Shown in pieces: positions 51,488 to 60,492 of a stretch of 64,000 nucleotides of DNA. Numbering within the stretch: the stretch's first letter is position 1; every line of letters begins with the position of its first letter. The notes beneath the pieces are model-generated. The model ran no database searches, was not told where the DNA came from, and worked only from the letters and a program-made list of their open reading frames with translations. The DNA comes from an uncultured Oscillospiraceae bacterium (lineage in GTDB: Bacteria; Bacillota; Clostridia; Oscillospirales; Oscillospiraceae): positions 13,800 to 77,799 of the forward strand of contig CAKUHB010000010.1 of the NCBI GenBank assembly GCA_934655875.1. Direction: 5' to 3'. Made by a program: the position numbers and the translations under genes.

Positions 51488-51947
51488 GGCCCTGTCTTTT
51501 CTCTCGCAAGAGAAAAGACAGGGGAGAAAAGAGTGCTGGGGGGACGCGGGGTCTGTGCCGCAGTGCAATTCAGGCGGGAAACTGATTTGATAGCTTCTGC
51601 ATTCGCATTGGGTCACAATACGGGCGCTGTGGTACGCGCCGCCCGCTGTAGTAGGTATCAGATTTGTTATATGTTGCCTTTGAATGAGTGCGGTCAATAG
51701 AAGGTTCCATCGAAATTTACTGAATTGTACGTATTCGCACAGGCCCAATTTGGCTTCCCCTAGGGGCCGATTCCCCCTGACAGGGGGAAATGTCCCGAAG
51801 GGACAAAAGGGGTAGGGACAGCTGGCACGGCGTAAGCCGTGACTGATGAGGGACAGTACGCGCCGAATATCTGCACAGCAGCATCGATCGTGCTCCCCGA
51901 CCCTCATCCGGCCCTTCGGGCCACCTTCCCCGGAGGGGAAGGCTTTT
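51488..51947 (-). repeat. mosaic hairpin repeat, copy B (inverted relative to copy A)
   Basis: Reads on the minus strand as a relative of 42074-42530. The terminal stem is at 51490-51504 with 51509-51523; copy A has TATC/GATA where copy B has TGTC/GACA, a paired change that keeps the stem. The CTGTCCCTACCCC...GGGGGAATCGGCCCC module (51771-51822 region) sits at a different place and in the opposite sense relative to copy A, replacing the ATG-proximal module, so the repeats are modular. It ends five bases from the rel stop codon. Confidence 0.85.
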
Positions 51948-51952
51948 GGGAG

Positions 51953-54112
51953 TCACTCCGTTCCGCGTTCCACGTTATGCACGCCGGAGATCCCGCGCAG
52001 GCGGGCGCGGACGTTTTCGAGCTCTGTGAGGTTGTGCACGCCGAAGCGCAGGCAGACGATCGCCGTGCCGCCGCCGACGGAGCGGGCGCTCATCTCGCTG
52101 GTGCGCAGGCGCAGGGACGTGAGGATCGTCGCCACGTCCAGCATCAGGCCGTCGCGGTCGTCCGCTTCAATTTCAAGCGACGTGGAGAACATCACATCCG
52201 GAGCCTCTGCCCACGTGACCTTGACCCAGCGGCCCTTCTGCGCGGGGTCGAGCGCCGCCTTTGCGTTTGGACAGTCCTTGCGGTGGACGGAGACGCCGTA
52301 GCCCTTGGTGATAAAGCCGATGATGTCGTCGCCGGGCACCGGCGTGCAGCAGCGGCTGAATTTGATCATGCACGAGCCGATATCCTCCACGATGACACCG
52401 GAGGAATTGACCGCGGGTGTCTCCTGCCGCATGAGCGGCTTGGGCGCAAGCGACCGGCTGGCCTTCGTCAGATCGTCGCGGATGCGGCCGACGGCCTTTG
52501 CTGCGGTCAGACCGCCGTAGCCGATAGCGGCGTACATGTCGTCGAGACAGTCGAAGCTGACCTTTTTCAGTACGACCGGCAGCACGTCGTCATTCTGGAT
52601 GAGATCCGGGTCGACGCCGACGTGGCGCAGCTCGGCTTCAAAGCTCGCCTTGCCGCGGACGATGTTCTCCTCGCGCTTTTCGCGCTTGAACCACTGCTTG
52701 ATCTTGACGCGCGCCTGGTTGGACTGGCAGATATTCAGCCAGTCGCGGCTCGGACCCTTGGCGGACTTGGACGTTAAAATTTCGACGATATCGCCGTTAT
52801 GCAGCGGCGCGTCGTAGCTCGCGATGCGGTTATTGACCTTTGCGCCGATCATCGAGTTGCCGACGGCGGAATGGATGGCGTAGGCAAAGTCGATGGGCGT
52901 GGAGCCTGCGGGCAGGGAGATGACCTTGCCCTTGGGCGTGAAGACGAAGACCTCGTCGTCGAACATGTCGACCTTGAGCGAGTGGATATAGTCGTCGGCT
53001 TCCACGTCCTGCTGGTTTTCCAGCAGGCGCCGGACCCACTCAAATTCCTTTTCTGAGCCGTCGCCCGCGTGCTGTTTGTATTTCCAGTGCGCCGCGACGC
53101 CGTATTCCGCCGTCTGGTGCATTTCCCACGTGCGGATCTGCACCTCAAACGGGATGCCCTGCGAGCCGATGACGGTCGTGTGCAGGGACTGATACATGTT
53201 GGGCTTCGGCGTGGAGATATAGTCCTTGAACCGGCCGGGGATGGGGTTGAAGAGGTCGTGAATATGGCCGAGGACGTTATAGCAGTCGGCGATGTTGTCG
53301 ACGATCACGCGGAACGCGTAGAGGTCGTACAGCTCGTCGATCGTCTTGTTCTGCGCGCGCATCTTGCGGTAGATGGAATATGTGTGCTTGATGCGCCCAT
53401 AGATGGAGCCGTGGATGCCGACCGAGGCCAGCCGGTTCGTGATCTTCGACTGGATGGCGTTCATGAAGCTGTTGGCGCTGGCTTCGTTGTTTTTGAGGTA
53501 GTCGATGATCTGCTGATAGCCCTCGGGATCGAGGTATTGCAGGGACGTATCCTCCAGCTCCCACTTGATCTTCTGCATGCCGAGCCGGTGGGCGAGGGGT
53601 GCGTAGACCTCCATCGTCTCCATGGATTTGGAGATCTGCTTGGCCGGCGTCTGGTACTGGAGCGTCCGGGTGTTATGCAGCCGGTCGGCGATCTTGATGA
53701 GGATGACGCGGATGTCCTTGGACATGGCCATGAACATCTTGCGCAGGTTCTCCATCTGCTGCTCTTCCATCGTGGAATACTGCACGCGCGTCAGCTTGGT
53801 GACGCCCTCGACAAGATTGGCCACGGTCTCGCCGAACATGCGGGAGATCTCCTCAAAGCTGGCGTCGGTGTCCTCCAGACAGTCGTGGAGCAGGGCGGCG
53901 GTGATGGCGTCGGTGTCAAGACCGATCTCCGCCACGATCTCCGCCACGGCCAGCGGGTGGATGATATACGGCTCGCCGGATTTGCGCAGCTGGTTTTTAT
54001 GCTTTTCATCGGCGTATTCATAGGCCCGCTGGATGACCTCCAGATCGGCGGAGGGCGCGTAGCGGGTGATCGCCTGCATCATAGAATCGTAATGCTCTTG
54101 TTTGGTTTCCAT
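51953..54112 (-). CDS. rel: bifunctional (p)ppGpp synthetase/hydrolase
   Basis: A 719-aa Rel/SpoT-like enzyme: HD hydrolase domain (about 45-150, HDCLEDTD with conserved HD, ADRLHNTRT), synthetase domain (about 230-345, YDLYAFRVIVD, KPNMYQSLHTTV, EVQIRTWEMH), TGS (about 390-450, VFVFTPKGKVISLP), a zinc-type CCTPVPGDDIIGF/CPN motif and C-terminal ACT (about 645-719). Makes and degrades the stringent alarmone. ATG 54112 directly follows the recJ stop (TGAATG), so cotranscribed with recJ. Confidence 0.96.
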   Translation of the reverse strand: METKQEHYDSMMQAITRYAPSADLEVIQRAYEYADEKHKNQLRKSGEPYIIHPLAVAEIVAEIGLDTDAITAALLHDCLEDTDASFEEISRMFGETVANLVEGVTKLTRVQYSTMEEQQMENLRKMFMAMSKDIRVILIKIADRLHNTRTLQYQTPAKQISKSMETMEVYAPLAHRLGMQKIKWELEDTSLQYLDPEGYQQIIDYLKNNEASANSFMNAIQSKITNRLASVGIHGSIYGRIKHTYSIYRKMRAQNKTIDELYDLYAFRVIVDNIADCYNVLGHIHDLFNPIPGRFKDYISTPKPNMYQSLHTTVIGSQGIPFEVQIRTWEMHQTAEYGVAAHWKYKQHAGDGSEKEFEWVRRLLENQQDVEADDYIHSLKVDMFDDEVFVFTPKGKVISLPAGSTPIDFAYAIHSAVGNSMIGAKVNNRIASYDAPLHNGDIVEILTSKSAKGPSRDWLNICQSNQARVKIKQWFKREKREENIVRGKASFEAELRHVGVDPDLIQNDDVLPVVLKKVSFDCLDDMYAAIGYGGLTAAKAVGRIRDDLTKASRSLAPKPLMRQETPAVNSSGVIVEDIGSCMIKFSRCCTPVPGDDIIGFITKGYGVSVHRKDCPNAKAALDPAQKGRWVKVTWAEAPDVMFSTSLEIEADDRDGLMLDVATILTSLRLRTSEMSARSVGGGTAIVCLRFGVHNLTELENVRARLRGISGVHNVERGTE

Positions 54113-56176
54113 TCAGGTTCCTGCCTTTTGTTTTTTCAGGTGGATCAAAATTGGGCTTTTTTCCAGATCGACCTTGCGCCCGGCGGCGCACAGCTCGATC
54201 CGCATGGCCTTCGGCCGCTGCTCAAGCAGCAGAAGCCCCTGCTCGGCAAATACGTCAAGACAGATACGCGTCTTGACGGCGCTCAGAGCCAGTCCCGCGC
54301 AGCGGGAGATCTTCCGGCTCAGGCAGCCGAGATCCTCGGACAATACGCCCTCCTGCGAGAACGCGGCCAGATACCGCCACACGGCGACAAACTCCTGCCG
54401 GGTCGGCAGCAGCTCGCCTGCTTCGTCGCAGCTGAGCGCTTCGCCGGATAGATGGCGGCGGTAGAGCGCGCGGTCATGTCCCTGCGCGTCGCGCACGGTC
54501 TTCTCCGGACGGATATCGACCAGATTCAGCTGAACCGAGCGCATGCCGCGGTATTCGTTGATCTGCGGCGTGAATGCAATGTCCACGGTGTCGCCCTGCG
54601 CCACGGCGGCGCGCTGGGCGTTGGTGGAAAAGAAGATCGCGCCCCATGCGTGTGTGCCGCGGGTCAGCCGCAATCGCAGATGCTTGCCGCCGCCGACCTC
54701 GCTCAGCTCGGCCACGTGCAGCCCGCGCATGCACAGAATCGGCCGGGGGCAGCCCGCGCCGCAAGGCTCCAGCTCGTCGAGCGCCTGAATATTCGCGATC
54801 GTCAGAAGCTCCGGCGGGATCTCGCAGTCGATGTGCAGCGCTGTGCAGCAGGCGTCCGACTGCCGGAACTGCCGGCACAGGCCGATGATCTTTTCGCGGA
54901 AGGGCGCGATGCAGTCGCGCCGGATGGTAAAGCCTGCGGCAAGCTCATGCCCGCCGTAGCTCTCAAGGAGATCTGACAGCTGCTCGAGCGAGCGGAACAG
55001 ATTAAACCCCCCGTAGGAGCGGGAGGACGCCTTGCCCTTTTCTCCGTCCAGACAGATGAGGAACGTCGGGCAGCTGTATTCCTCCGCCATGCGGGACGCG
55101 ACGATGCCGACCACGCCCTGGTGCCAGCTTTCGTCCGCGAGGACGATCGCCTGCGGCGGGCCGCCCGGCGGGAGCATGGCGACGGCGCTTTGGTAGATGC
55201 TGCTTTCGATCTCCTGCCGCTTGCGGTTCAGGCGGCACAGCGTGGATGCAAGCTCGACGGCGCGCGCCGCGTCGTGCGTCAGAAACAGCTCCGTTGCAAC
55301 GTTGACCTCACCCATGCGCCCGGCGGCGTTGATGCGCGGCGCGAGCGTATAGCCGATGGTTCCGGCTGTGACCGGCCCCTTCTGCACAGAGCATTCGGCC
55401 ATCAGCGCGGCAATGCCCACGCGCTTCGGATTGGCGAGCGCCTTTAAGCCCCGGGCGACCATCGTGCGGTTCTCGCCCGTCAGGGGCATAACGTCCGCCA
55501 CGGTGCCGAGACAGAGAAAATCGCAGTACTCGTCCAGCAGCTGCTCCTGCTCGCCGGAAATGGCGGCGGCCAGCTTGAACGCAACGCCGACGCCGGCCAT
55601 CTCTGTGACCGGCTGCGGCTGGTCCTTGCGGTGCGGATCGACGAGGGCGATCGCTTCCGGAAGATCCGATTTGCACTCGTGGTGGTCGGTGATGACAAGA
55701 TCGATGCCGAGCTGCTTGCAGAGCGCGGCTTCGGCGTTGGCCGTAATGCCGCAGTCGACTGTGACGATCAGCTCCACGCCCTGCTTTTTGAGCGCGTCGA
55801 TGGCGATGGCGTTCAGCCCGTAGCCCTCTTCCAGCCGGGCGGGAATATAGCTCGTCACGTGGCCGCCGCGGCTGCGCAGAAACTCGGTCAGAAGACAGGT
55901 GGCTGTGATGCCGTCCACGTCGTAATCGCCGAATACGGCGATATGCTCACGGCGCTGCAAAGCAAGGCGTACGCGCGCGGCGGCCTTGTCCATGTCCAGA
56001 AGGTCAAACGGGGAAGAGAGCGGGTAGCTGCATGATAAAAACGCGCGGGCAGCATCCGCGTCCCGGTAGCCGCGGCTGCATAAAAGCGCCGCAGTGATGG
56101 GCGAAAAGCCCGCCGCGCATAACGCCCTTGCATCGGCAGGCTCGTAGGACGATACCGTCCAGGTTCCGTACTTCAA
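54113..56176 (-). CDS. recJ: single-stranded-DNA-specific exonuclease RecJ
   Basis: A 687-aa RecJ: FGDYDVDGITAT, TVDCGI and VITDHHECK (DHH), then DPHRKD, followed by the DHHA1 domain (GGFNLFRSLEQLSDLLESYGGHELAAG) and OB fold, with an extra C-terminal region (about 570-687). 5'-3' exonuclease in recombination and mismatch repair. Start TTG 56176 (protein MKYGTWTV) fits the family N-terminus; no better start is visible. Shares a promoter with rel. Confidence 0.93.
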   Translation of the reverse strand: MKYGTWTVSSYEPADARALCAAGFSPITAALLCSRGYRDADAARAFLSCSYPLSSPFDLLDMDKAAARVRLALQRREHIAVFGDYDVDGITATCLLTEFLRSRGGHVTSYIPARLEEGYGLNAIAIDALKKQGVELIVTVDCGITANAEAALCKQLGIDLVITDHHECKSDLPEAIALVDPHRKDQPQPVTEMAGVGVAFKLAAAISGEQEQLLDEYCDFLCLGTVADVMPLTGENRTMVARGLKALANPKRVGIAALMAECSVQKGPVTAGTIGYTLAPRINAAGRMGEVNVATELFLTHDAARAVELASTLCRLNRKRQEIESSIYQSAVAMLPPGGPPQAIVLADESWHQGVVGIVASRMAEEYSCPTFLICLDGEKGKASSRSYGGFNLFRSLEQLSDLLESYGGHELAAGFTIRRDCIAPFREKIIGLCRQFRQSDACCTALHIDCEIPPELLTIANIQALDELEPCGAGCPRPILCMRGLHVAELSEVGGGKHLRLRLTRGTHAWGAIFFSTNAQRAAVAQGDTVDIAFTPQINEYRGMRSVQLNLVDIRPEKTVRDAQGHDRALYRRHLSGEALSCDEAGELLPTRQEFVAVWRYLAAFSQEGVLSEDLGCLSRKISRCAGLALSAVKTRICLDVFAEQGLLLLEQRPKAMRIELCAAGRKVDLEKSPILIHLKKQKAGT

Positions 56177-56213
56177 TTCAAATGCACATCCATTATCTTT
56201 TTCTTTTTCGGAT

Positions 56214-56242
56214 ATTATAGCATCATAACCGGAATATCACAA
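56214..56242 (-). promoter_or_regulatory. promoter of recJ-rel
   Basis: Minus-strand TTGTGA (56237-56242), 17 bases, TATAAT (56214-56219), about 38 bases before the recJ start. Confidence 0.75.
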
Positions 56243-56391
56243 TATAAAATATGGAATACCGCCCCGCAGCGGCGGATTTTTCGCGGCCGGAACAGGCAAA
56301 GGCGCGGCAGCAGCGCTGTTTTTCTTTTCTTTGCGCCGCGCATGTGATAAAATGGCGGCGTCAGAAAACCCGGACAGGAGGACAGGGAAGC

Positions 56392-57255
56392 TTGGCAGAA
56401 CGGCAGAACACGAAAAAACGGCGCAGGTGGCTGCTTCCGGCGGCAGTGCTGCTCGCCGGTGCGGCGTGGTTTGAAAATTTTACACTCAGCAGCAGTACTT
56501 TCCATGTCAGAAGCCGCGCGCTTCCGGCGGCGTTCGCGGGGCTGCGCGTGGTACAGATCTCCGATCTGCACGGCAGGCGCTTTGACGCGGACAGCCGGTA
56601 TCTTCTGGAGCTGGTGCGCAGGAAATGCCCGGATCTCATTGCCCTGACCGGCGATCTGGCAGATGAGTTCACCGATCTTTCCATGCTGCCGCCCCTTCTG
56701 CGGGGGCTGACGGCGCTGGCACCGACCTTTTACGTGACGGGCAACCACGAGTGGGTGCTTTCGCGGGAAAGGCGGCAGGCGCTTTTTGCGCTTCTGGATG
56801 ACGCGGGTGTCATCCGCCTGCCGAACGACTACCGGCGGCTGGAAAAGGGCGGCGCGTCCATCGTCATTGCCGGTGTGGACGACCGCAACGGGCCGTATGA
56901 CCAGAAGCGCCCGGCGCAGCTCGTGCGCGAGATCCGCGCTGCGTGCGGCAAGGACGCGTATATCCTGATGCTCTCGCACCGCAACGACGAGCTGGATGGC
57001 TGGGCCAGCATGGGCGTGCAGACCGTTCTGTGCGGCCACGGCCACGGCGGCATCGTCCGCCTGCCGTTTATCGGCGCGGTATTCGGGACGCATATGGACC
57101 TGTTCCCGGACTACACGGCTGGCGTCTATCCCAAGGGACAGACGAGCATGATCGTCAGCCGCGGTCTTGGCGGCAGCCGGAAGCTGCCGCTGCGAATTGG
57201 CAACCGGCCTGAGATCGTAACGATCATTCTGGAGACGGAAACCGGAGAGATTTAA
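56392..57255 (+). CDS. membrane-anchored metallophosphoesterase
   Basis: A 287-aa calcineurin-like phosphoesterase (YkuE/YaeI type). A basic N-terminus with one membrane helix (KKRRRWLLPAAVLLAGAAWF) is followed by ISDLHGRRF, LTGDLAD, VTGNHEW, and the late ligands LSHRND and CGHGHGG. Relatives act on UDP-diacylglucosamine-like lipids or unknown phosphoesters. Start TTG 56392 follows AGGAGG by 10 bases; the frame is open upstream but without a ribosome site. Transcribed away from recJ. Confidence 0.87.
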   Translation: MAERQNTKKRRRWLLPAAVLLAGAAWFENFTLSSSTFHVRSRALPAAFAGLRVVQISDLHGRRFDADSRYLLELVRRKCPDLIALTGDLADEFTDLSMLPPLLRGLTALAPTFYVTGNHEWVLSRERRQALFALLDDAGVIRLPNDYRRLEKGGASIVIAGVDDRNGPYDQKRPAQLVREIRAACGKDAYILMLSHRNDELDGWASMGVQTVLCGHGHGGIVRLPFIGAVFGTHMDLFPDYTAGVYPKGQTSMIVSRGLGGSRKLPLRIGNRPEIVTIILETETGEI

Positions 57256-57347
57256 ACTTTTTATAAACAATCGGCCTGTATGCTTGTATTTCGTCCGCAG
57301 CTTTTTATAATAGACAGCATCAACAACTTGTGGACGGAGTGACAAAG

Positions 57348-57734
57348 ATGTTTCGGAAAATCGGGGATGGACTTCGCAGATTTATGGCCGGGCGCTATGG
57401 CTCGGACCGGCTGAACCAGTGCCTGCTCGGCGCGGCGCTCGTGCTGATCCTCATTGGCTGGCTGGGCGGCAAGGCGGCCGCCGGGCTGAATGTACTGAGC
57501 CTTCTGGCGTATGTGCCGCTGGTGTGGTCGATCTTCCGGATGTATTCGCGCAATATTGAAGCGCGCCGCCGCGAAAACGCCGCGTTCCTGCGCTTTTTCA
57601 GCCGCCTGACGGATAAGCAGTACCGCTATTTCCGCTGCCCCGGCTGCCGCCAGATGGTCCGCGTGCCGCGCGGAAAGGGAAAGATCAACATTCGCTGCCC
57701 GAAATGCGGCCGGCAGTTCATCAAAAAAACATGA
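57348..57734 (+). CDS. small membrane protein with C-terminal zinc ribbon
   Basis: A 128-aa protein: two hydrophobic segments (about 25-65: LGAALVLILIGWLGG and LSLLAYVPLVWSIF), a basic helix and a CPGC-x15-CPKC zinc ribbon at the C-terminus. Function unknown. I have seen similar proteins in Oscillospirales near phosphoesterases. ATG 57348 is chosen, with GGAG 8 bases upstream, over ATG 57330. A nested terminator hairpin follows. Confidence 0.75.
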   Translation: MFRKIGDGLRRFMAGRYGSDRLNQCLLGAALVLILIGWLGGKAAAGLNVLSLLAYVPLVWSIFRMYSRNIEARRRENAAFLRFFSRLTDKQYRYFRCPGCRQMVRVPRGKGKINIRCPKCGRQFIKKT

Positions 57735-57737
57735 AAT

Positions 57738-57782
57738 CAGGCGCAGAACGGAAAATCCCCTTGCTTTTCCGCCCTGCGCCTG
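57738..57782 (+). terminator. nested terminator hairpin
   Basis: Outer CAGGCGCAG/CTGCGCCTG and inner GGAAAA/TTTTCC, followed by TTATAATAAT. It ends the small membrane-protein gene. Confidence 0.7.
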
Positions 57783-57805
57783 TTATAATAATCCCTGCCT
57801 GTTCT

Positions 57806-57855
57806 GGAGTGGTATCGAAGTGGTTATAACGGCCCTGACTCGAAAGCATCAGGGA
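57806..57855 (+). pseudogene. tRNA-Ser-like remnant (5' half)
   Basis: The sequence GGAGTGG, a D-arm region TCGAAGTGGTTATAACGG and an anticodon-like hairpin CCCTGA-CTCGAAAGCA-TCAGGG with the same CGA as the real tRNA 180 bases downstream. The anticodon loop has 10 bases instead of 7, and no variable arm, T-loop (GGTTCGAATCC) or matching acceptor CCACTCC follows, so it is not a working tRNA. Either a decayed duplicate or a scar of earlier integration. Confidence 0.5.
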
Positions 57856-57992
57856 TTCATGGAAACTTTTTGCCCGCAAACCCGCATGGAGACTGGTTTT
57901 TTTGATTTCACATTTTTCGCGTAATCCCGTTTTTCCCTCCTTTTTTCTCCCCTACTTCCTGAAAACTTCTGGAATGCCAAGGAAAGTTGAGG

Positions 57993-58020
57993 TTGAAAAT
58001 GAGAGAAAAAGTTGTAAAAT
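57993..58020 (+). promoter_or_regulatory. promoter of tRNA-Ser
   Basis: TTGAAA (57993-57998), 16 bases, TAAAAT (58015-58020), 13 bases before the mature tRNA 5' end. Confidence 0.65.
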
Positions 58021-58033
58021 AAAGTTGGGACAC

Positions 58034-58121
58034 GGAGAGTTGTCCGAGTGGTCGAAGGTGCAGCACTCGAAATGCTGTGTGCCGCAAGGCACCTAGGGTT
58101 CGAATCCCTAACTCTCCGCCA
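58034..58121 (+). tRNA. tRNA-Ser (anticodon CGA)
   Basis: A complete class II tRNA: acceptor GGAGAGT/ACTCTCC, D-arm, anticodon stem GCAGCA/TGCTGT with CGA at 58068-58070, long variable arm GTGCCGCAAGGCAC, T-arm TAGGGTTCGAATCCCTA, discriminator G and encoded CCA (58119-58121). A terminator follows directly. A tyrosine integrase points at its 3' end, so it is the likely attB/attL site. Confidence 0.97.
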
Positions 58122-58122
58122 G

Positions 58123-58158
58123 ACAGAGGTAAGCGATTGCTTGCCTCTGTTTTTCTTT
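58123..58158 (+). terminator. terminator of tRNA-Ser
   Basis: ACAGAGG-T-AAGC pairs with GCTT-G-CCTCTGT, followed by TTTTCTTT. It also borders the end of the integrase gene. Confidence 0.8.
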
Positions 58159-59446
58159 ATCCGGTTTCCTCCAGATCGTTATCGCCTGCCGGCAGCTCGG
58201 ACAAATCAGCAGCGTTATGGAACAGTCCGCTGTTCAGTCGGCTGGCTGACCGCTGCACAGACTCCGACACCTCAAGATGCGCGTAAAGATTTGCTGTCGT
58301 ACTGTAATCGCTGTGACCCAGCCACGCCTGAATATCCTTCATTGCTACGCCGTTGCGAAGCAATAAACTTGCGCAGCTGTGCCGCGTATCGTGAAAGCGG
58401 ATATGCCGCAGCCCGTTTTTTGCCAACAGATTGGAAAACGCCTCTGAAATATAGTCCGGCTTGATCAGCTCACCAATTTCATTGACATATACATATCCGA
58501 GATACTTCCGATTGTAGCAGTTTCCGAACAGGCGTTGATCCTCCTTTTGCTGCTTGCGAAGCTCCCGCAGTTTCTTCTGAAAAAGCGGAATCAGCGGCAG
58601 GGTACGAATGCTGGACGCATTCTTCGCCTTGTCTTTGGCGTAAATAACAGTATGTTCTCCTTTTCGGGAATACGTTGTTACCGTATGCGCTATGGTAAAC
58701 AGGTTGTTCGCAAAATCGAAATTCTGCCATTTCAAGCCAACGATTTCACTTCGCCGTAAGCCATAAAAGAATCCAAACAGGACAGCCAGCTCCAGCCGAG
58801 TTCCTTCGGCTGCATGGATACACTCCAGTGCCTCATCCGGCATATAGAAGCTGCCAATGAAACGTTCGGTTTTTGGACGCTGCTTATGTGCTGCGTTACT
58901 TAAAACCACTTTGTCTTCAAGTGCCAGCTCCAATGCTGCGTGGATGGCAGCATGATAATGTGCAACCGTCGTTCCCTTTTTCTGCTTTCGTCCGTGCTCT
59001 GGATCGCCTTTTCGTTCATACCTGTAAAACTCACGCAGATGCGCTGACTCCAACTCAGACAGTTTAATGCCGGTTTCTTTGAAATAGGGGTAAACATTGT
59101 TTTCAACGCAGTTGCAATAGCCGCTGTATGTGACTGGATCGACCTCGGTTTCTACATAGGACAGCCATGTGAGCATATAATCGCAGAAGAGAATGTCTGA
59201 AGAAATTGTACCAACTTTTGTAAGCTGTGTGTTTTGCTGTACTTCTGGTATTTCGCCAGGGAGTCTTCCGTACTCATCGTAGGTTGCGCAGAGTTCCTCC
59301 AGCTTTTTCTCCGCTGTGCGTTTGTTGCCTTTCTTTACGGCAATTCCTGTGGAAACCCATTTTGAATAGCGTTTGCCGTCGCTGTGCTTGCAGTTCAAGA
59401 CGGCGTAATAAGTGTTGTTTTTTTCTCGCAGATGACCCGATAACAA
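58157..59446 (-). CDS. tyrosine-type site-specific integrase
   Basis: A 429-aa phage/ICE integrase: N-terminal AP2-like arm-binding region (NNTYYAVLNCKHSDGKRYSKWVST), SAM-like core-binding domain (about 100-190) and the catalytic domain with FFYGLRRSEI (Arg), HDTRHSCASLL (His-x-x-Arg), WLGHS (His) and TANLYAH (nucleophile Tyr). It ends 36 bases from the tRNA-Ser, the usual layout for integration into the tRNA 3' end. TTG 59446 follows AAAGGAG; an in-frame stop lies just upstream. Integrates and, with the next protein, excises the element. Confidence 0.93.
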   Translation of the reverse strand: MLSGHLREKNNTYYAVLNCKHSDGKRYSKWVSTGIAVKKGNKRTAEKKLEELCATYDEYGRLPGEIPEVQQNTQLTKVGTISSDILFCDYMLTWLSYVETEVDPVTYSGYCNCVENNVYPYFKETGIKLSELESAHLREFYRYERKGDPEHGRKQKKGTTVAHYHAAIHAALELALEDKVVLSNAAHKQRPKTERFIGSFYMPDEALECIHAAEGTRLELAVLFGFFYGLRRSEIVGLKWQNFDFANNLFTIAHTVTTYSRKGEHTVIYAKDKAKNASSIRTLPLIPLFQKKLRELRKQQKEDQRLFGNCYNRKYLGYVYVNEIGELIKPDYISEAFSNLLAKNGLRHIRFHDTRHSCASLLLRNGVAMKDIQAWLGHSDYSTTANLYAHLEVSESVQRSASRLNSGLFHNAADLSELPAGDNDLEETG

Positions 59447-59558
59447 ATTTCATTGCTCCTTTCACGAGCCGCAAACTCACCTGCCATTGCCTATATAAAA
59501 CTTATACGGCAGATGTCCACGATTTTCAACGACATTCCATCAAATTCTGCATGGATTC

Positions 59559-59780
59559 TTATTTCGTTTCATGAATTCCCAGATAGCGTAAAATTTCACG
59601 CTTGGGGATGCGGAACAGCCGACCAACATTGAGTTTCTTCAAATCCCCCTTTTTAATCAGGCTATATACAGTTTTCGTGCAAACACCCAGCAATTCGCTG
59701 GCTTCCTCTACGGTCAAAACATCCGGGTAGTCCGCGAGACGCTTCAGCGAGCGCTTGCTGTATGGCGATGTATTTTTCAT
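59559..59780 (-). CDS. excisionase-like helix-turn-helix protein
   Basis: A 73-aa MerR-like wHTH of the HTH_17 type: LTVEEASELLGVCTKTVYSLIKKGDL, LNVGRLFRIPKREILRYL. Such proteins direct excision by the integrase or regulate it. ATG 59780 follows GGAGG by 7 bases. Upstream of the integrase on the same strand, 112 bases apart. Confidence 0.85.
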   Translation of the reverse strand: MKNTSPYSKRSLKRLADYPDVLTVEEASELLGVCTKTVYSLIKKGDLKKLNVGRLFRIPKREILRYLGIHETK

Positions 59781-60079
59781 TTTTGATCCTCCTGTTAGTT
59801 GGGTTAGCCACCCGGCAGTCCGTTCCTGCGCTCCGGTCAAGAGCGCGTATTGCAGTCGCTGCTGTGCAGCGTTGGGCCGTGGGTACGCTCATATCATCGC
59901 ATACTGTCCGCGGCTGCTGTATCCCCCTGTCAGATGGGTGTTCGATTGTCAAGGTACACTGCTTGAGGGTCTTTACACTTAAAAAATAGAGGTTGCTTCG
60001 ACTTTTTCTGCAAAAGTGAGAAAAATATTTTCTATGCTATGATTTGTGGTGGATCAAACACATATAGGAGGTACTTATC
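59781..60079. other. divergent regulatory region of the integrative element
   Basis: No gene is visible in these 299 bases. On the + side TATGAT near 60035 and AGGAGG at 60067 lead into the gene at 60080; on the minus side a promoter for the excisionase-like gene must lie here. AT-rich at 59980-60060. Confidence 0.4.
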
Positions 60080-60445
60080 ATGATCTACACAAAACAGGAA
60101 AAACAGAAGCTGGAACGGGTGATCTCGGTGTTTGCGGAACGGCTGAAGGAAAGCGATGCCTTTGACCTTGTCTGGTCGGACAAGGTGGGATATGTCCTGC
60201 TGGATATTGCGCCGGACTATGACTATGTGGATACTGCGCGGCGCGTCGATACGGCAGAAGAACTGTGCGAACTCATGCTGGAGGACATTGCGCTAGATGT
60301 GCTTCTGCTGACAGAGAATGAACATTCTATGGAAACGGCAGACCCGTTGGAACGCGCTGAGATCGTGCGCCGTTGGCAGCCGTATTTTGAGCAGCTTCCG
60401 GAGTATGAGTATCTCCGGGAAGAACTGACATCCGAGTGGCCGTAA
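60080..60445 (+). CDS. small acidic protein of unknown function
   Basis: A 121-aa acidic protein without signal, membrane segment or motif that I recognise; rich in Glu and Asp (LDIAPDYDYVDTARRVDTAEEL), probably alpha-helical at both ends. ATAGGAGG precedes ATG 60080. First + strand gene of the element. Anti-restriction (DNA-mimic) function would fit the acidity, but nothing proves it. Confidence 0.7.
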   Translation: MIYTKQEKQKLERVISVFAERLKESDAFDLVWSDKVGYVLLDIAPDYDYVDTARRVDTAEELCELMLEDIALDVLLLTENEHSMETADPLERAEIVRRWQPYFEQLPEYEYLREELTSEWP

Positions 60446-60457
60446 GCTGCCCTTTCC

Positions 60458-60486
60458 TTGACAACCACAATATCTTGTGGTAAAGT
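60458..60486 (+). promoter_or_regulatory. promoter with internal palindrome, upstream of candidate RNA
   Basis: TTGACA (60458-60463), 17 bases, TAAAGT (60481-60486). The spacer contains CCACAA-N4-TTGTGG (60465-60480), a palindrome like NrdR boxes of Firmicutes. No ribonucleotide reductase gene is in view, so the regulator is unknown. Confidence 0.65.
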
Positions 60487-60492
60487 TGCCTT

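Noticed and set aside
57806..57900. Functional second tRNA-Ser
   Set aside because: No T-arm, no acceptor partner, and a 10-base anticodon loop.
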